Notes: a model not told the origin generated them from the letters alone. 64,000 bases of DNA from Lutraria lutraria (GCA_964023205.1 OZ026842.1:11563407-11627406); one strand, 5' to 3'. Counted from the first letter of the stretch, positions 47,301 to 54,126 are shown. A program made the numbers and translations.

Positions 47301-49384
47301 TACATACTGCACACTGGGTATTTTGTATATTTATTTATACACTCAAATTTGCTGTATGCTTTTGTGGTATGGGTATTGCACCTGTCTGATTTGGATTTTA
47401 CATTTCACTGGGGAACTTGTGTCTGTCATGATATTAATATTTACTGATTTCAATTCAGTTCTTTTAGGTCCAATGAAGGAATTTATCAAGTGTTTTTTTC
47501 CCAACATCCTTTCTTTCTTTCTTTTACATGTATATATTAATTATAATTAAACCATGGTGATGAGAAATGTATGTTACCTGTCTGCATAACTGATCCAAAT
47601 TGGTATTTAAATGGTACATATAGTAGTGGAGAGTTTTTTTAAAAATACTTAATACCTTTGAATGACTAATTTAATATAATATCCTATTATATTTCTATGT
47701 GGTATGTATGCTGATTATCTAGTAAATATCTGTTTATTGTATCAGTTTACTCATATTTGTCATACAAAATGTATTACTAGGTAAGCATCACATTTTTCTT
47801 TCTGATTTTCTTTTTTAACATGCATCTAGTATGTTGTGGGTATGATTTGTTACTGAATATATTTAGTTCCTATGGATTATGTTCTTAGAAAGGTCCGTAC
47901 CAAAAAACATAGGGTCAACCTGATAAACATTAACAAAACCAATTTTTCCCTGGCCTCATTGCTTGTTGAATTTCATGTCTGCAATTATATTGATAATCTG
48001 GAAATTACATAATTATTTTGTATTGAAGATTGTTTGATTTTGTTCCATTTAGGTTGGATTGGTAGGTGAGTTGGCCTCGATGACGATTCAGTGTCAGCCA
48101 GGTGGGCCTGCAGAATTTGTTCCAGATGCACAGAGAAAATTGAACTGGGAGAGAGGTAAGTTTTGTGGACTTGATTCAACATATTATATTTTCTATTCCA
48201 GTATATTCAACGCAAGAGTGTCATAACTCATATTGAAATAAGAACAAGTTACGATAGTGTTGTGCTGAGCCCTCGATATATGTCTTTTAAAGCCAAAATA
48301 GTTAATAAAATTACACATTCATAACTTTACTGGTAATTACAGTCAAACATGGGAACAAAAATCACCCTTGGTATAGACAAAATATGACCGTTACTGACAG
48401 GTGGCCTTTATGGCTACAGTCGATTTAATATACGAAATTGAATGGACAATAGTCCAGGCTTTGTACGGCTTATGGTTTGTGGATGACACTCTCATTAGGA
48501 CATTGGTTTGCAGTTCTTGTTTACATTTTTCTGCCTTAATTTATTATCCCCTTATTAATATGTAAAATTTTGTCAGTTGTCCATGATACAATAATACAGA
48601 AAGAACTATCAGACATGGGTATAAAATCATTGGCATTTGAGACTGCAGTATAAGGAGTTATTAAATTCCAAACAGCCCTCAGTATGTAGGTCAAAGTGTA
48701 TGATTTTCACTTTATCACATACCCGTGCCGTTTTTGCAGTGCCGTAAAAACGGCCGTGCATATAATATGTAAATGAGCCGATTCACATGAATTTATTCCT
48801 ACGCTGTTTGTCAATAAAATTTATAACTTCACAGGAGTAATGCTGAATTGATTTTAACAATTTGAGTAAGCATAGACACTGTCTATATCAATAGATATAT
48901 TCACTCATTTATTATTCATGATGTTTCATAATGGAACTATTTTTTGTGCTCCTGATTTAAAAGCCTTATTACGCATTTGTCACTCTTTTGTTATTAGTAG
49001 TAATGTCAAACAGATATGTTGGTTTTCGCTGTATTTTCAGTGTATGTGATAAAAAGAAGATTAAATTCGTAATCCACACTCATTTAATATCCTCTATATA
49101 ATGTGTTTCAACTTTTCATTGTAGGTCAAATCGACTATCTTGGTCAGGATTCGTTTGAAAACATTCAGAAAAAGATTGATGAAACTCTCAGCACAGAAGA
49201 TCAATCTCCTGCCCCTGTTACAACTTCAAGTCCCTTCACACAGAAGGCATCAGGCACGACAGTGCAAGTTAAGCCAAAGCAGACGATAGCCGTAGCCACG
49301 AAAACCACTGCTGTGAAAGCGCCTGCGCCTGCACCTAAGGTTTCTTCTGGGATTTCTGTGAAGCTGTCAAGCAAGAAAAAATGA
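14310..49384 (+). CDS. GYG1: Glycogenin (whole coding span)
   Basis: Spliced exons encode glycogenin, the self-glucosylating GT8 enzyme that uses UDP-glucose to build the primer for glycogen synthase in the cytosol. In the model (cassettes omitted, about 568 residues) the catalytic domain covers residues 1-about 260: [13 protein letters not shown] nucleotide-binding start, K87 in TKLHCW, the Mn-binding DAD at 103-105, [10 protein letters not shown] at 129-138, and GGDQG with D164. Y196 in FYSYLPAF corresponds to the acceptor tyrosine (Tyr195 of human GYG1). A long acidic, probably disordered linker follows. The C-terminus has [20 protein letters not shown], the glycogen-synthase-binding motif, plus a lineage-specific basic Ala/Pro/Lys tail ending in KKK. 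One gene is seen, so GYG1 versus GYG2 orthology cannot be separated. All exon phases agree. Confidence 0.93.
14731..14914. mobile_element. MITE, 'AAAGGCCAC' family (glycogenin intron 1)
   Basis: Ends ACAGTTAAACCTGTGAACAA and, inverted, CTCAGGTTTGACTGT. The interior has GGGCCACC, GTGGCCTTTATTGACAGG and ATTCACAGGGTGTCC. The same family recurs at 17780-17963, 23604-23790, 45867-46036 and 52871-52949, with fragments near 32588, 43840 and 48340. Confidence 0.75.
16182..16229. repeat. TCTG/TTTG microsatellite
   Basis: Imperfect tetranucleotide run (GTCTGTCTGTCTGTTTGTTTG, interrupted, then CTGTCTGTCTGTC). Confidence 0.8.
16495..16925. repeat. Degenerate tandem repeat, units around 100 bases
   Basis: About four imperfect units share GGGAAATTGGGAACCAGT, TATTGAGGTGG or AATGAGTGGC, GTAATAAGTATCAGAGGTG, CATGAGTATGCAA and ATATTATGTGCAAGG. 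Shorter sub-units within explain the repeated GGGAACCAGT every 40-60 bases. Non-coding. Confidence 0.7.
17780..17963. mobile_element. MITE, 'AAAGGCCAC' family
   Basis: Interior GGTACCTCCGAATAAAGGCC, CCTGTGAATAAGCC and ATTTTGTCTTTCCCAAGC match the family members at 23604-23790 and 45867-46036; ends are inverted ACAGT-type sequences, somewhat decayed. Confidence 0.65.
18444..19093. repeat. 20-base minisatellite with a higher-order pattern, about 31 units
   Basis: Unit GCTGTATATGGTTTGACAAT, about 31 copies, with GCT/TCT/AGCT single-base variants. Five units are 26 bases long because TGTATA is duplicated; they begin at 18489, 18595, 18661, 18767 and 18833, so their spacing is 106, 66, 106, 66. 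The unit lacks stop codons in all three minus-strand frames, which creates three overlapping long but meaningless open frames. Confidence 0.95.
19245..19325 (-). repeat. tRNA-like SINE fragment
   Basis: On the minus strand, GGACTAGTGGTAATTAACACC then GTTGTGGGTTCTAATCTCGGG gives an A-box-like and a B-box-like segment (GGGTTCTAATC) about 55 bases apart. No acceptor stem was seen, so it is a SINE relic rather than a tRNA gene. Confidence 0.4.
20101..20122 (+). repeat. Poly-G tract (22 G)
   Basis: Uninterrupted run of 22 G after a TTTG-rich stretch. G4-forming and probably length-variable. Confidence 0.95.
20779..20917 (+). CDS. GYG1: Glycogenin exon 2
   Basis: Acceptor TTTTCAG, donor GAG|GTATGA. 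It encodes [20 protein letters not shown] and then [19 protein letters not shown], the first beta-alpha unit of the GT8 Rossmann-like fold that binds UDP. The last two bases are completed to AGA (Arg) by the next exon. Confidence 0.93.
20918..23329 (+). other. Glycogenin intron 2, first part
   Basis: No supported exon or recognised repeat. The short open frames here have neither splice context nor protein-like composition. Confidence 0.4.
23330..23505 (-). mobile_element. tRNA-derived SINE, inverted partial copy
   Basis: Minus-strand copy of the family at 11608-11864: on the plus strand it reads CCAGTACTAGACTACCATCC, then CTACTTTCTCACATAAAGAG, GGGCTCAAACCC (inverted B box) and ends with CCACTTGAACACAGAGG..GGG. 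The CAAA tail and distal body are missing. Confidence 0.75.
23604..23790. mobile_element. MITE, 'AAAGGCCAC' family
   Basis: Starts ACAGTCAAACCTGTGATAGC, contains AACCACCTCAGAATAAAG and CACCTTGTGAATAAAGCC, and closes with TTGTTCACAGGTTTGGC in inverse orientation. Confidence 0.7.
24680..25015. repeat. Tandem repeat of about 125-base units, 2.7 copies
   Basis: Three successive blocks share CTTCTAAGACTAGTGA/AAA, CACACACTGCAACTTGTA, GTACTTACTTTG-like sequence, CACAAGTTACCTCAAACCTC and GGTTACATGC. Divergence between units is high. Confidence 0.65.
25228..25300 (+). repeat. tRNA-like SINE fragment
   Basis: GCGCAATAGGTAGAGCACAG resembles an A-box region and GAGTTCAAATTCCAGCC a B-box/T-arm region about 45 bases later. 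The preceding and following bases do not pair as an acceptor stem. Confidence 0.4.
25815..27012. mobile_element. Pearl-like element: inverted ends around a tandem core of about 150-base units
   Basis: Starts with ATACCCCCAGAT and ends with its inverse, ATCTGGGGGTAT. After a GGTC microsatellite (about 25864-25908), about seven units of about 150 bases follow, each with TTTTGTCCGGACAATTTCTC, AGCAACTAC, AATGAAACTTCACAGAAGTG, ATTTTCACTGAGTTATGGCC and CTTTGTTGTTTT; similarity decays toward the 3' end. This architecture is that of bivalve pearl-type elements, an assignment made from general layout, not sequence comparison. Confidence 0.6.
27013..28077 (+). other. Glycogenin intron 2, last part
   Basis: No exon before 28078. 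Three short segments share AGGGGTCATGTTTGATT / GGGGCCATG followed by GAGTTATGGCCC (27732-27890), a small local repeat related in tone to the core units upstream. A C-rich run is at about 27994-28009. Confidence 0.4.
28078..28252 (+). CDS. GYG1: Glycogenin exon 3
   Basis: Acceptor TTTTTTTTCAG, donor CTA|GTAAGA. It encodes [17 protein letters not shown] through [18 protein letters not shown] and ends LDADTL, the metal-binding DxD region. Phase 0 at its end. Confidence 0.95.
28285..28540. repeat. Dispersed element with GTCGGACCGAAA repeats
   Basis: Internal repeats CTGTCGGACCGAAAGGAAAT and TTGTCGGACCGAAAAAAG; distal part with ATCGGACAAGTCCGTCGGG. Ends are not clear. It begins about 30 bases downstream of the exon 3 donor. 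Confidence 0.45.
28825..29010. repeat. Dispersed repeat sharing TCGAGCTATTGTGATCACTGC with 46205-46450
   Basis: Contains GAGCTATTGTGATCACTGC, GCTCATAACTTAGAAACTAG, AAGAGGTTGCAACATGAAAC and TTCATGGGTGGAT; the same series, in order, is found at 46205-46450, where it is split by another element. Confidence 0.6.
29030..29550. repeat. Dispersed repeat 'CTAGCCCGAATACACAATTT', two partial copies
   Basis: 29030-29205 and 29445-29550 share AATACACAAT(T/C)TTTAGAAA, a GGGCTAGTGGGTTAGCGTGA-like end and AAGTCTAGA/AAGACTGC. A third relative is at 41105-41215 (GAATACACAATTTTGAGAAA, GGCTAGTGGGTTTGCGGG). Confidence 0.55.
29693..30222. mobile_element. Palindromic MITE (ACAGTGCAACCTCTCC family) split by another element
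   Basis: Left half 29693-29778 starts ACAGTGCAACCTCTCCAGAG; right half 30124-30222 ends GGAGAGGTTGCACTGTAT. The halves are complementary (AACAACCTTCATTCAACAGC versus the inverse). The middle is occupied by the element at 29779-30123. An intact relative is at 13488-13662. Confidence 0.75.
29779..30123. mobile_element. piggyBac-type MITE, 345 bases, TTAA target duplication
   Basis: Terminal inverted repeats AGGGGCGTACCCTACAACT (29779-29797) and, inverted, AGGGGCACACCCTACAACT (30105-30123), 17 of 19 matching. Flanked by TTAA at 29775-29778 and 30124-30127. TTAA duplication is characteristic of piggyBac-family insertion. No transposase inside. Confidence 0.8.
30316..30478 (+). CDS. GYG1: Glycogenin exon 4
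   Basis: Acceptor TGTCTAG, donor GATG|GTACAT. It encodes [20 protein letters not shown], then [20 protein letters not shown] and SQGSFD; the split Gly codon continues in exon 5. Confidence 0.94.
30535..30790. repeat. Dispersed repeat with CTGTCGGTCCGTCCGTC start
   Basis: ATATCCCTGCAAACAAAGTT, a short (GTCC)n run, CTTCCACATTCCCTAAGTGA and GAGTTATGTGCCCTTGAAC have the same layout as the molluscan tandem-core elements (25815-27012). Only one core unit is present. A similar degraded unit may lie at 37055-37200. Confidence 0.45.
31940..32110. repeat. Dispersed repeat family with TCTGGTCCTGA..TGGGATT
   Basis: Shares GTGTACACTTGG, AGCTGGTTAACTTCCTC, ATGTGAAATTGATCTGGTCC and TGGGATTCAAAC with 33100-33215 and 33880-33980. 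GGGATTTGAAC could be an inverted B-box-like motif, so this may be a minus-strand SINE-like family. Confidence 0.5.
33100..33215. repeat. Same dispersed family, second copy
   Basis: CTTACACTTGGGTAGAACCA, AAGCTGACCGGACAATGAAC, TTATCTGGTCCTTGAAAGAT. It directly precedes a SINE at 33228. Confidence 0.5.
33228..33450 (+). mobile_element. tRNA-derived SINE
   Basis: Head GACTCGCCTCCGTTGTCGCT (A box degraded), B box GGGTTCGAGCTCC, body with GTCTAGTACTGGTTCTTC and ATGACTCTGACTGTTGAAAG, short A-rich end. Same family as 11608-11864. It lies just upstream of glycogenin exon 5. Confidence 0.8.
33624..33750 (+). CDS. GYG1: Glycogenin exon 5 (acceptor tyrosine)
   Basis: Acceptor TTTCAG, donor ACTCA|GTGAGT. 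It encodes [32 protein letters not shown] and [11 protein letters not shown]164 (catalytic Asp) and Y196 (auto-glucosylation site) are both present, so the enzyme looks active. Confidence 0.95.
33880..33980. repeat. Dispersed family copy, third, interrupted by a MITE
   Basis: GTACGCTTGGGCACATCCAT, GTAAGCTTGCCGGACAGCTT, ATCTGTCTGGTCCTGATGGG, TTTGAACACTCAGCAG. The following element at 33996-34186 inserted in or next to it. Confidence 0.5.
33996..34186. mobile_element. MITE, 191 bases, CAGGGTTTTCATTAA ends
   Basis: Left end CAGGGTTTTCATTAA is repeated inverted as TTAATGAAAACCCTG. Flanked by CTAGTG at 33990-33995 and 34187-34192, a likely target duplication. Confidence 0.75.
34373..34553 (+). 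CDS. GYG1: Glycogenin exon 6
   Basis: Acceptor TCTCTTACAG, donor TTG|GTAAGA. It encodes [20 protein letters not shown], the last UDP-glucose-binding strand of the catalytic domain (FIGAVKPW resembles FLGRVKPW), and [19 protein letters not shown]. Ends in phase 0. Confidence 0.94.
35316..35478. mobile_element. Palindromic MITE, ACAGTRCAACCTCT family
   Basis: Starts ACAGTACAACCTCTCTAGAG, contains several CAACCTCTGTAGAGCAAC segments and ends GTTGCTCTACAGACGTTGTACTGT. Third member of the 13488-13662 family. Confidence 0.7.
36561..36797 (+). CDS. GYG1: Glycogenin candidate cassette exon A (237 bases, 79 residues)
   Basis: A pyrimidine-rich acceptor ending CTGCCCATAG and a donor AAG|GTATCT enclose an open stretch of exactly 79 codons, phase 0 at both ends, which fits between exon 6 and later phase-0 exons. 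The peptide is unlike the rest of glycogenin: it has five cysteines (positions 16, 59, 67, 69, 78), four tryptophans and the run [17 protein letters not shown], then [14 protein letters not shown] know no equivalent in vertebrate glycogenin. It may be an alternative lineage-specific exon, or a chance open interval. Confidence 0.45.
37218..37437 (+). mobile_element. tRNA-derived SINE
   Basis: CCTGCCTCCATGGTCGAGTGG carries the A box; the B box is corrupted (GTGGGTTTTTATAAAGCCC). Body CATGTCTCTTTATGTGAGAA, TTAGTACTGGTTCTTCCC, ATGACTCTGACTGTTGAA, then an A12 tail. Same family as 11608-11864. Confidence 0.8.
37645..37850. repeat. Dispersed repeat, relative at 15340-15525
   Basis: Both share AAGAGAATTTTCAGTGGGTA (or CAGAGAATTTTCAGTAGGTA), TTGAACCCAAAATACAT, AGTAGGTAG.GTTACC-like ends and AAACAAAATATTTTTTA. 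Ends are roughly inverted (GTTACC / GGGTAA), so this may be another MITE family. Confidence 0.5.
38327..38642. mobile_element. MITE, 316 bases, flanked by AATTCC
   Basis: Begins AGGGATTTTTTTTGGGG and ends CCCCAAAAAAACCTG, an inverted repeat with small differences; flanked by AATTCC at 38321-38326 and 38643-38648. The interior repeats CATATTCCCAA and AAAATTCCCAATCCC. Confidence 0.65.
38827..38973. mobile_element. Short inverted-repeat element, 147 bases
   Basis: ACAGTCTTTGAATTAATTTG at the left and CACTAATTCGAAGACTGT at the right are inverted; interior GACAGGTTGCC and GGACAACC. A second copy in the opposite arrangement is at 55271-55414. Confidence 0.7.
39782..39931. mobile_element. Long palindrome centred on AAAGCCCGGGCTTT
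   Basis: ATTAAACTTTCATTTCTGGT at 39782 is inverted as ACCAGAAATGAAAGTTTAAT ending at 39931; inner segments GAGTGTAAACTCCCTCA and TGAGGGAGTTCACACTTC also pair. The exact centre is a 20-base palindrome around 39858. Related unpaired sequence (GAGAGTTTACACTTCGATAA) is at about 39627. Confidence 0.8.
40175..40192 (+). CDS. GYG1: Glycogenin candidate microexon (18 bases, AEELTA)
   Basis: A strong pyrimidine tract ending CACAG precedes GCCGAGGAACTTACAGCG, followed by a GTAAGA donor. It is phase 0 on both sides and would add AEELTA before the acidic linker. Too short to be recognised by homology; the support is splice-signal quality and phase only. Confidence 0.35.
41518..41603. mobile_element. 86-base hairpin MITE, copy 1
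   Basis: TATCGAGGGCTCAGCGCAAC...GTGTCGTAACTC-type arms: left CGAGGGCTCAGCGCAACACT, right (inverted) AGTGTTGTGTTGAACCCTCG-equivalent. Other copies at 46268-46345 and 48204-48280. Confidence 0.85.
44146..44242. mobile_element. Hairpin element, 97 bases
   Basis: TAGAGTGCATATTTGGGTGC ... TTTGTAAGAAAGCTA is inverted as TAGCTTTCTTATTACAAAG ... CACCCAAATGTGCATTCTA. Spacer about 20 bases. Confidence 0.8.
44634..45185 (+). CDS. GYG1: Glycogenin acidic linker exon (184 residues)
   Basis: Acceptor CATTTTCAG, donor ATT|GTAAGT, phase 0 at both ends. It encodes [38 protein letters not shown] and then a low-complexity stretch rich in E, S, T, N and P (for example [19 protein letters not shown]). Variable linkers between catalytic domain and glycogen-synthase-binding tail are usual in glycogenins. 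The region is probably disordered; being symmetric, the exon could be skipped without frame loss. Confidence 0.8.
45867..46036. mobile_element. MITE, 'AAAGGCCAC' family, well-preserved copy
   Basis: ACAGTCAAACCTGTTAAAAA start and AAACAGGTTTGACTGT end are inverted repeats of each other. Interior TTGCCTTTATTCAGAGGTCA and TGGCCACATTTATTCAC. Confidence 0.8.
46205..46450. repeat. Dispersed repeat interrupted by a hairpin MITE
   Basis: Left part TCGAGCTATTGTGATCACTG and right part TAGCTCATAACTCAGAAACT, TGAAACTTCATAGTTGGATG match 28825-29010 in the same order; the 78-base hairpin at 46268-46345 sits between them. Confidence 0.65.
46268..46345. mobile_element. Hairpin MITE, copy 2
   Basis: TCGAGGGCTCAGCGCAACAC at the left, GCGTTCAACCCTCGG at the right, with GACGTAACTTATTC / ATATGAGTTACGACA inside. 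Near-identical to 41518-41603. Confidence 0.85.
46844..46922. mobile_element. Short palindromic element
   Basis: ATTATTTTCATTGGGGATTT and its inverse AAATCCCCAATGAAAATAAT enclose about 40 bases containing ATTTCGTTGATGAG and CCCACGAAATCCACGAAA. Confidence 0.75.
48053..48155 (+). CDS. GYG1: Glycogenin penultimate coding exon
   Basis: Acceptor CCATTTAG, donor AGAG|GTAAGT. It encodes [20 protein letters not shown], then [15 protein letters not shown], matching the GAISHLSLGE..PFVSSEERKERWEQG region of mammalian glycogenin in arrangement. The W and G begin the glycogen-synthase-binding motif. Confidence 0.9.
48204..48280. mobile_element. Hairpin MITE, copy 3 (reversed)
   Basis: CAACGCAAGAGTGTCATAAC ... 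GTTACGATAGTGTTGTGCTG then AGCCCTCGATATA. It is inverted relative to 41518-41603 and begins 49 bases after the donor of the penultimate glycogenin exon. Confidence 0.8.
49125..49384 (+). CDS. GYG1: Glycogenin last coding exon
   Basis: Acceptor CATTGTAG; stop TGA at 49382-49384. It begins [20 protein letters not shown], the conserved C-terminal motif that docks glycogen synthase. Unlike human GYG1, which ends just after this motif, about 60 more residues follow, rich in A, P, T and K and ending SVKLSSKKK. Confidence 0.92.
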
Positions 49385-52300
49385 GGTGGAAGGCAAAGTA
49401 GTTTAAGCTAACCTGTAGCAGAAATTGTTTAATTTGTGAGAGAACTTGAGAATATATTTGAAAATGGTCTGATTTCAGACAATTTAAGACTACCGATAGC
49501 AATAGTACTGATTTTGATTTTTAAGATTATTTCATGCAGCAGCTATAGTGAATGGCTTCAATTGAAAGATTTTCTACACATTTCTGCCGCTGTGATTGTT
49601 ATGTTTAGGCAAATTTAGGACTTTTTTGGAAAGTCTTACAGTGGTGATTGTAATTCTGAGCAATATGAGTATGATACTGTGTAAAAGAAACCCTAATTTT
49701 CTTCTTAGCTTTTGGTCATTCATCTCACATCTGATACACTCTAAAAAAAAAATGACAGATTTTAAAAAACAAAATTCTGTTTATTACATTATATTGAAGG
49801 CTTTCTCCAATATTTTCCCAAGCAATGGGATTTTCTTAATTGTGTGCGAATCTTAATATCTAGGAACAAGTTTAATAAAATGCAGTTAGATCATAATTAT
49901 GTAAAAATGTTACACCATAGAATGATGTAGTTCTGTGTTATAAACGATAATTCTGTTAGATTGCATTATACTGAATATGTTCATGGTTTAAATTTACATT
50001 CTTGTACTGTATAATATTGGGCAATTTCATCATTAATTGTTGTTAATATAAGAAAATAATTTATTGTTTTTGTGCGAGTGTCACTTATATACCAACATAC
50101 TCCACAGTTTATGAAAAAAGTTATTATCTTAATTAAACATATAAGTATATATCCACATAGTAAATCAAGTGCATGGTCAATTAAAACGCCCTTAACTGAT
50201 TTAACCTTTGTATACTCATATGACTCTACTAGTATGATTTTTTAATTCTTTACAACAAAGTATATATGTTTTGGTGCTTAAGGTCATAATACGATCTCTA
50301 TGAATACTGTTGGTTAGTTTTATTTTTGGCTTCCATAAAAGTGATGTACATTGTTAAATTATACTGTATCTCTTATTTGGAAGCTAAATCATACATTAAT
50401 TCGTTTTTCATTTCCATGAAGAGTTTACTGTATGTAGCACTATTAACTGGAGTATGATATTTTGCATAAAAAAGAGATTTATTATTGAAATGAACAAAGC
50501 TTGATTCGCATTAATATGGTAAGCACTGGCAAATGGAATTTGGAATTTTTCTAAGACATTTTGGAAAACTGTATTTTAGGCATAAGTTGGTGCAGTCTAG
50601 AAATTAGTCTTTGTTACTTTATTAATTTATATTTCATATGCCATATAAATGATAACACTGTTTGTGTATTTACCTAGTAACATGTATATATGAGTGATGT
50701 GTATTACTGTTCTATGTAAATGTCTTGTTTTTCCCTATGTATTCTGTGTTTATGTGTATACATGTATTTAAGCTAATTGTTGAAATTGACTCAGTAAGAA
50801 ACACATATGTTAAGTTTTAAAAAACACATTATTCGTTTAAAAAAATGTACAATTACATCATAAAGCATATACGGTCAATAAATTCAAATGTCAATGTTAG
50901 GTAAATATAGATTGTTAGTCAGGGTAGATTCTAATATATATATAGTTACAATTGGATTATCTGAAATATTTTATCTGTATAATTACCTCCCTTTGTTGTA
51001 ATAAGGCATAGTTGAGTTGAGTTTTCTGTATCTATGAATTCTATTGTACACCATGTTGGATGCAGTCTCCCACACAAGTTATTAGACAATACATGTATAT
51101 GGTGTCAGATGTTGTGCATTTGATATGGAATCCAGTCACTTATTCCATTATTACAACACCACAAAATTTTTTGTCGGATTTACTACAAATTTTGTATGTC
51201 TGTGCTAAGTTGAATGTTTTCGTTATGAACTTTTATACATTTCTGTTTGTTTATCTTACATCTAGAAAGCTTTAAAAATGCTATTGCCAAAGTAGAGTTG
51301 CTTTATAAACCATCTAATATATGAGATAAAAGTGATATTTACAATTTTTTAATGTTTGATTAGAGGATCGACTAATGCTTTGAATGTTTTTTTCTTGTAC
51401 ATGTACATGATAACATTTTACTGTATCCAGTTCATAAATGCAGAATTCTCATTCATTTCATCCTATTAGAAAGACTATCATCTCTTGTTAGGCCAGTATA
51501 CATACAATATGTACACATATGTATGTTTGGAATCAATATTGATTATATATAAGATGTGTGTATTGTTTCTTGCTATAGGCTTTGATCATGTCATCTTCAT
51601 CAAGTGCTTACATAAATAGCTTCACTGTGGATATCATTTACTGGCAGCCTTGAACAAGTACTGTATAATGTTTCACAAGTTGATGAATGATTGGATATCA
51701 TGGAGCAAGTTTTTGAGAACTTCTTTCGAATAGCGGAGATGGGTTTCGAGATGCTGAGCACAGCTTTATTAGTCTCTTGAGCTTTTCTGAGTCTTTTATA
51801 GGGGTAGGTTACTCAGTCATAGAAAGATTGATACGGTATATGTGTTGTTTCTCCTTCAACGGCAGATAAAAATATCCTTGAAAATAAATGCTAATTAAGT
51901 GTTAAAATTGGATTGAAACTTCCAGAAATCTAATTGGTTCAGTTACTTAATTAGCTTACTACATCATATTGTACCGGTACATTTACTAGTATTAGTGTTG
52001 AGAAGCACGCATTAAAAGCTTGTAAAAAACACCAACTATTAAAAGCTTGTACATACATGGGGTATGTTTACATGGTAAACTTTCTTCTTCAGTCAGTGAA
52101 ATGTTTTGTATTATATTTTTTGTTAACTATAATCAGAGATTAATTTTGTTGATTTGTTTTGTTATAATATTTCTGTTTCGGATATATTAGTAGAAATTCA
52201 TTAAGACTTATTTTTCATAATAAAAACCGGCACCAGGAAGTGTATACTCTTCTGATTTTTTATGACAAGTAAATAAATGTCTTAATCATGCTGTTACATG

Positions 52301-52870
52301 TTGTTTTCTAAAATAGTTCCTTTTACCAGTTTTGGCTTTTTGACAGACTTGTAATGTAGTCCAACAAAATGTTGGAAACTGTTTTCTGAAAAATGGTCAA
52401 TCTTGAGCATTAAATGGTTGAAAATGTAGTAATCGGTTTATGCTGGTTCAGTCATCTCAAAATGTTAACCTACCAGTAGGTCCTGTTAAAAATGGAATTA
52501 TTTGACTTGTCCAGTTTTTGTTTAATCTATGCGGGATGATGCCTGGCCAAAATCAAGACAGGATTAAAATGTAGATATTAAATTATTTTAGTGTCTTTGG
52601 TAGTTTATGTGTTTGGATAATCATTTACTATAAGGTATACAGTATTGTTAGCATAATAATCTTGAAATTCTTTATATATATAATACATATTCTTTATATA
52701 CAATGTATATACTTCTGTTGTTACTTGTAGTTTTTGTTGGATACAGTTCCTTGTTTATGATCAAAGATTGTTTAGGTGATTATGTAACAGTTAAATTTTT
52801 TATTATAGAAATTATGTTGTTAATGAATAATGTTTAGTCTGTATTAAGAATAGTACTGAAAGATTAATTA
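49385..52870 (+). other. Glycogenin 3' UTR and flank
   Basis: The 3' UTR must start here. Several AATAAA-type signals occur (for example near 49873, 50878 and 51883), so the real end was not chosen. No further exon recognised. Confidence 0.4.
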
Positions 52871-52949
52871 CAATCGAACCTGAATTAGCAACCACCTCTG
52901 AATAAAGGCCACATCCAAAGTGTGGCCTTTGTTTACAGGTTTGACTGTA
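52871..52949. mobile_element. MITE, 'AAAGGCCAC' family, short copy
   Basis: CAATCGAACCTGAATTAGC start, AACCACCTCTGAATAAAGGCC, then inverted GTGGCCTTTGTTTACAGG and TTTGACTG end. An almost pure hairpin. Confidence 0.75.
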
Positions 52950-53881
52950 TATTGAAATCCTGATGTTTAAACAAATCACTATCTATTGATTCCATTATTA
53001 GAAATTTCATGCACCATGATTATCATTCATTGCAAGTTCTAAAAAAAATCTGTTCTCAAGAATTTTTTTCTTCAAAAATTTGGCTGATGGGGTGTGATTT
53101 TTCTGCTGATCATGGGAGTTCAATTTTGTGAAACATGAGAAAAGCTGATCGGGGTATATTTCCTAGTTCACCTAAAATGCTGATAGCAAGTAGATGTCTG
53201 ACCAAGTTTTATCATTTTCGAGAATGTTTTGGTTGCATTCCATCTTCGAAAATGAAAACTTCATTCAGTGCCATGACAAAATTTTCCTCCTCACTAATTG
53301 GAAACCAGTCACAACCCTATAGCTGGTCGTACTAATTGAAACACCTTGTGTGTTGTATGTGCTAATTGTTAACGTATTCTTATTGCATTTTGATTATTGT
53401 CGTCAAAATTACACAATAGCAATTCCATGAAAATCAATACAATGATATTCATTACATTTTACACTTAGTACTGTTTATTGTTAGCTCACAATCAGTCAAT
53501 ATTGTTGCTTTTGTCAGCTTTTCATGATAATGCATATGTCACACATCTTGTGTGATAATTTCGGATGACAAAAACATTTGATAAAACGCAACTGCCCCAT
53601 GCACCCTTTAGTAAGGGTCTGCGAAGAATTATTGTCGTAGGATTGCTTTACTACTTTAGCCGATTGTTTGTTAATACGATAGTTTTTTTCGTATAATTAG
53701 ATTGACACAATTAATGACTTGTTAGAATACTATATGTACAATTACTTGTATTTAATTGCTTGACGAGGGATTGTTATATTAAGAATAATGTTTATGGAGT
53801 ATATTTAGCAGTATTTTCCAAGTATGATAAATATAATTGTTATCCGCATGATGATTGTTTATCTCGTCTTTTGATCCATCA

Positions 53882-54126
53882 GGCCTCGAGGTTATAAAAC
53901 TTGAGATCGGACTCCCGAGCTCAAAACTCATATTTTGTCTTTTAATGGTTCTAATTTAATTGTGGTCAGACAATAATGTTATGATTGATACCTTTGTCTG
54001 ACAGCATAATTAATCCGAATATGTATTTTAACAATAATCTGCTCTTTCTTTTCAACCGTAATACTTTGAGAACGGAAATGAGCTTTGAGCTCGGGGACTG
54101 TTCTTAAGTTTTATAACCTCGGGGCC
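53882..54126. mobile_element. MITE, 245 bases, about 45-base inverted arms
   Basis: Left CGAGGTTATAAAACTTGAGA..CCCGAGCTCAAAACTCAT; right ATGAGCTTTGAGCTCGGGGA..AAGTTTTATAACCTCG. A GGGTTCGATTC B-box-like motif follows at about 54137, so it may sit inside a SINE-like sequence. Confidence 0.75.

Noticed and set aside
47050..47550. Plus-strand open frame of 166 codons, hydrophobic and Cys/Tyr-rich
   Set aside because: Composition is what AT-rich intron DNA gives by chance (F, L, I, Y, C); no splice sites in phase with glycogenin and no motif.
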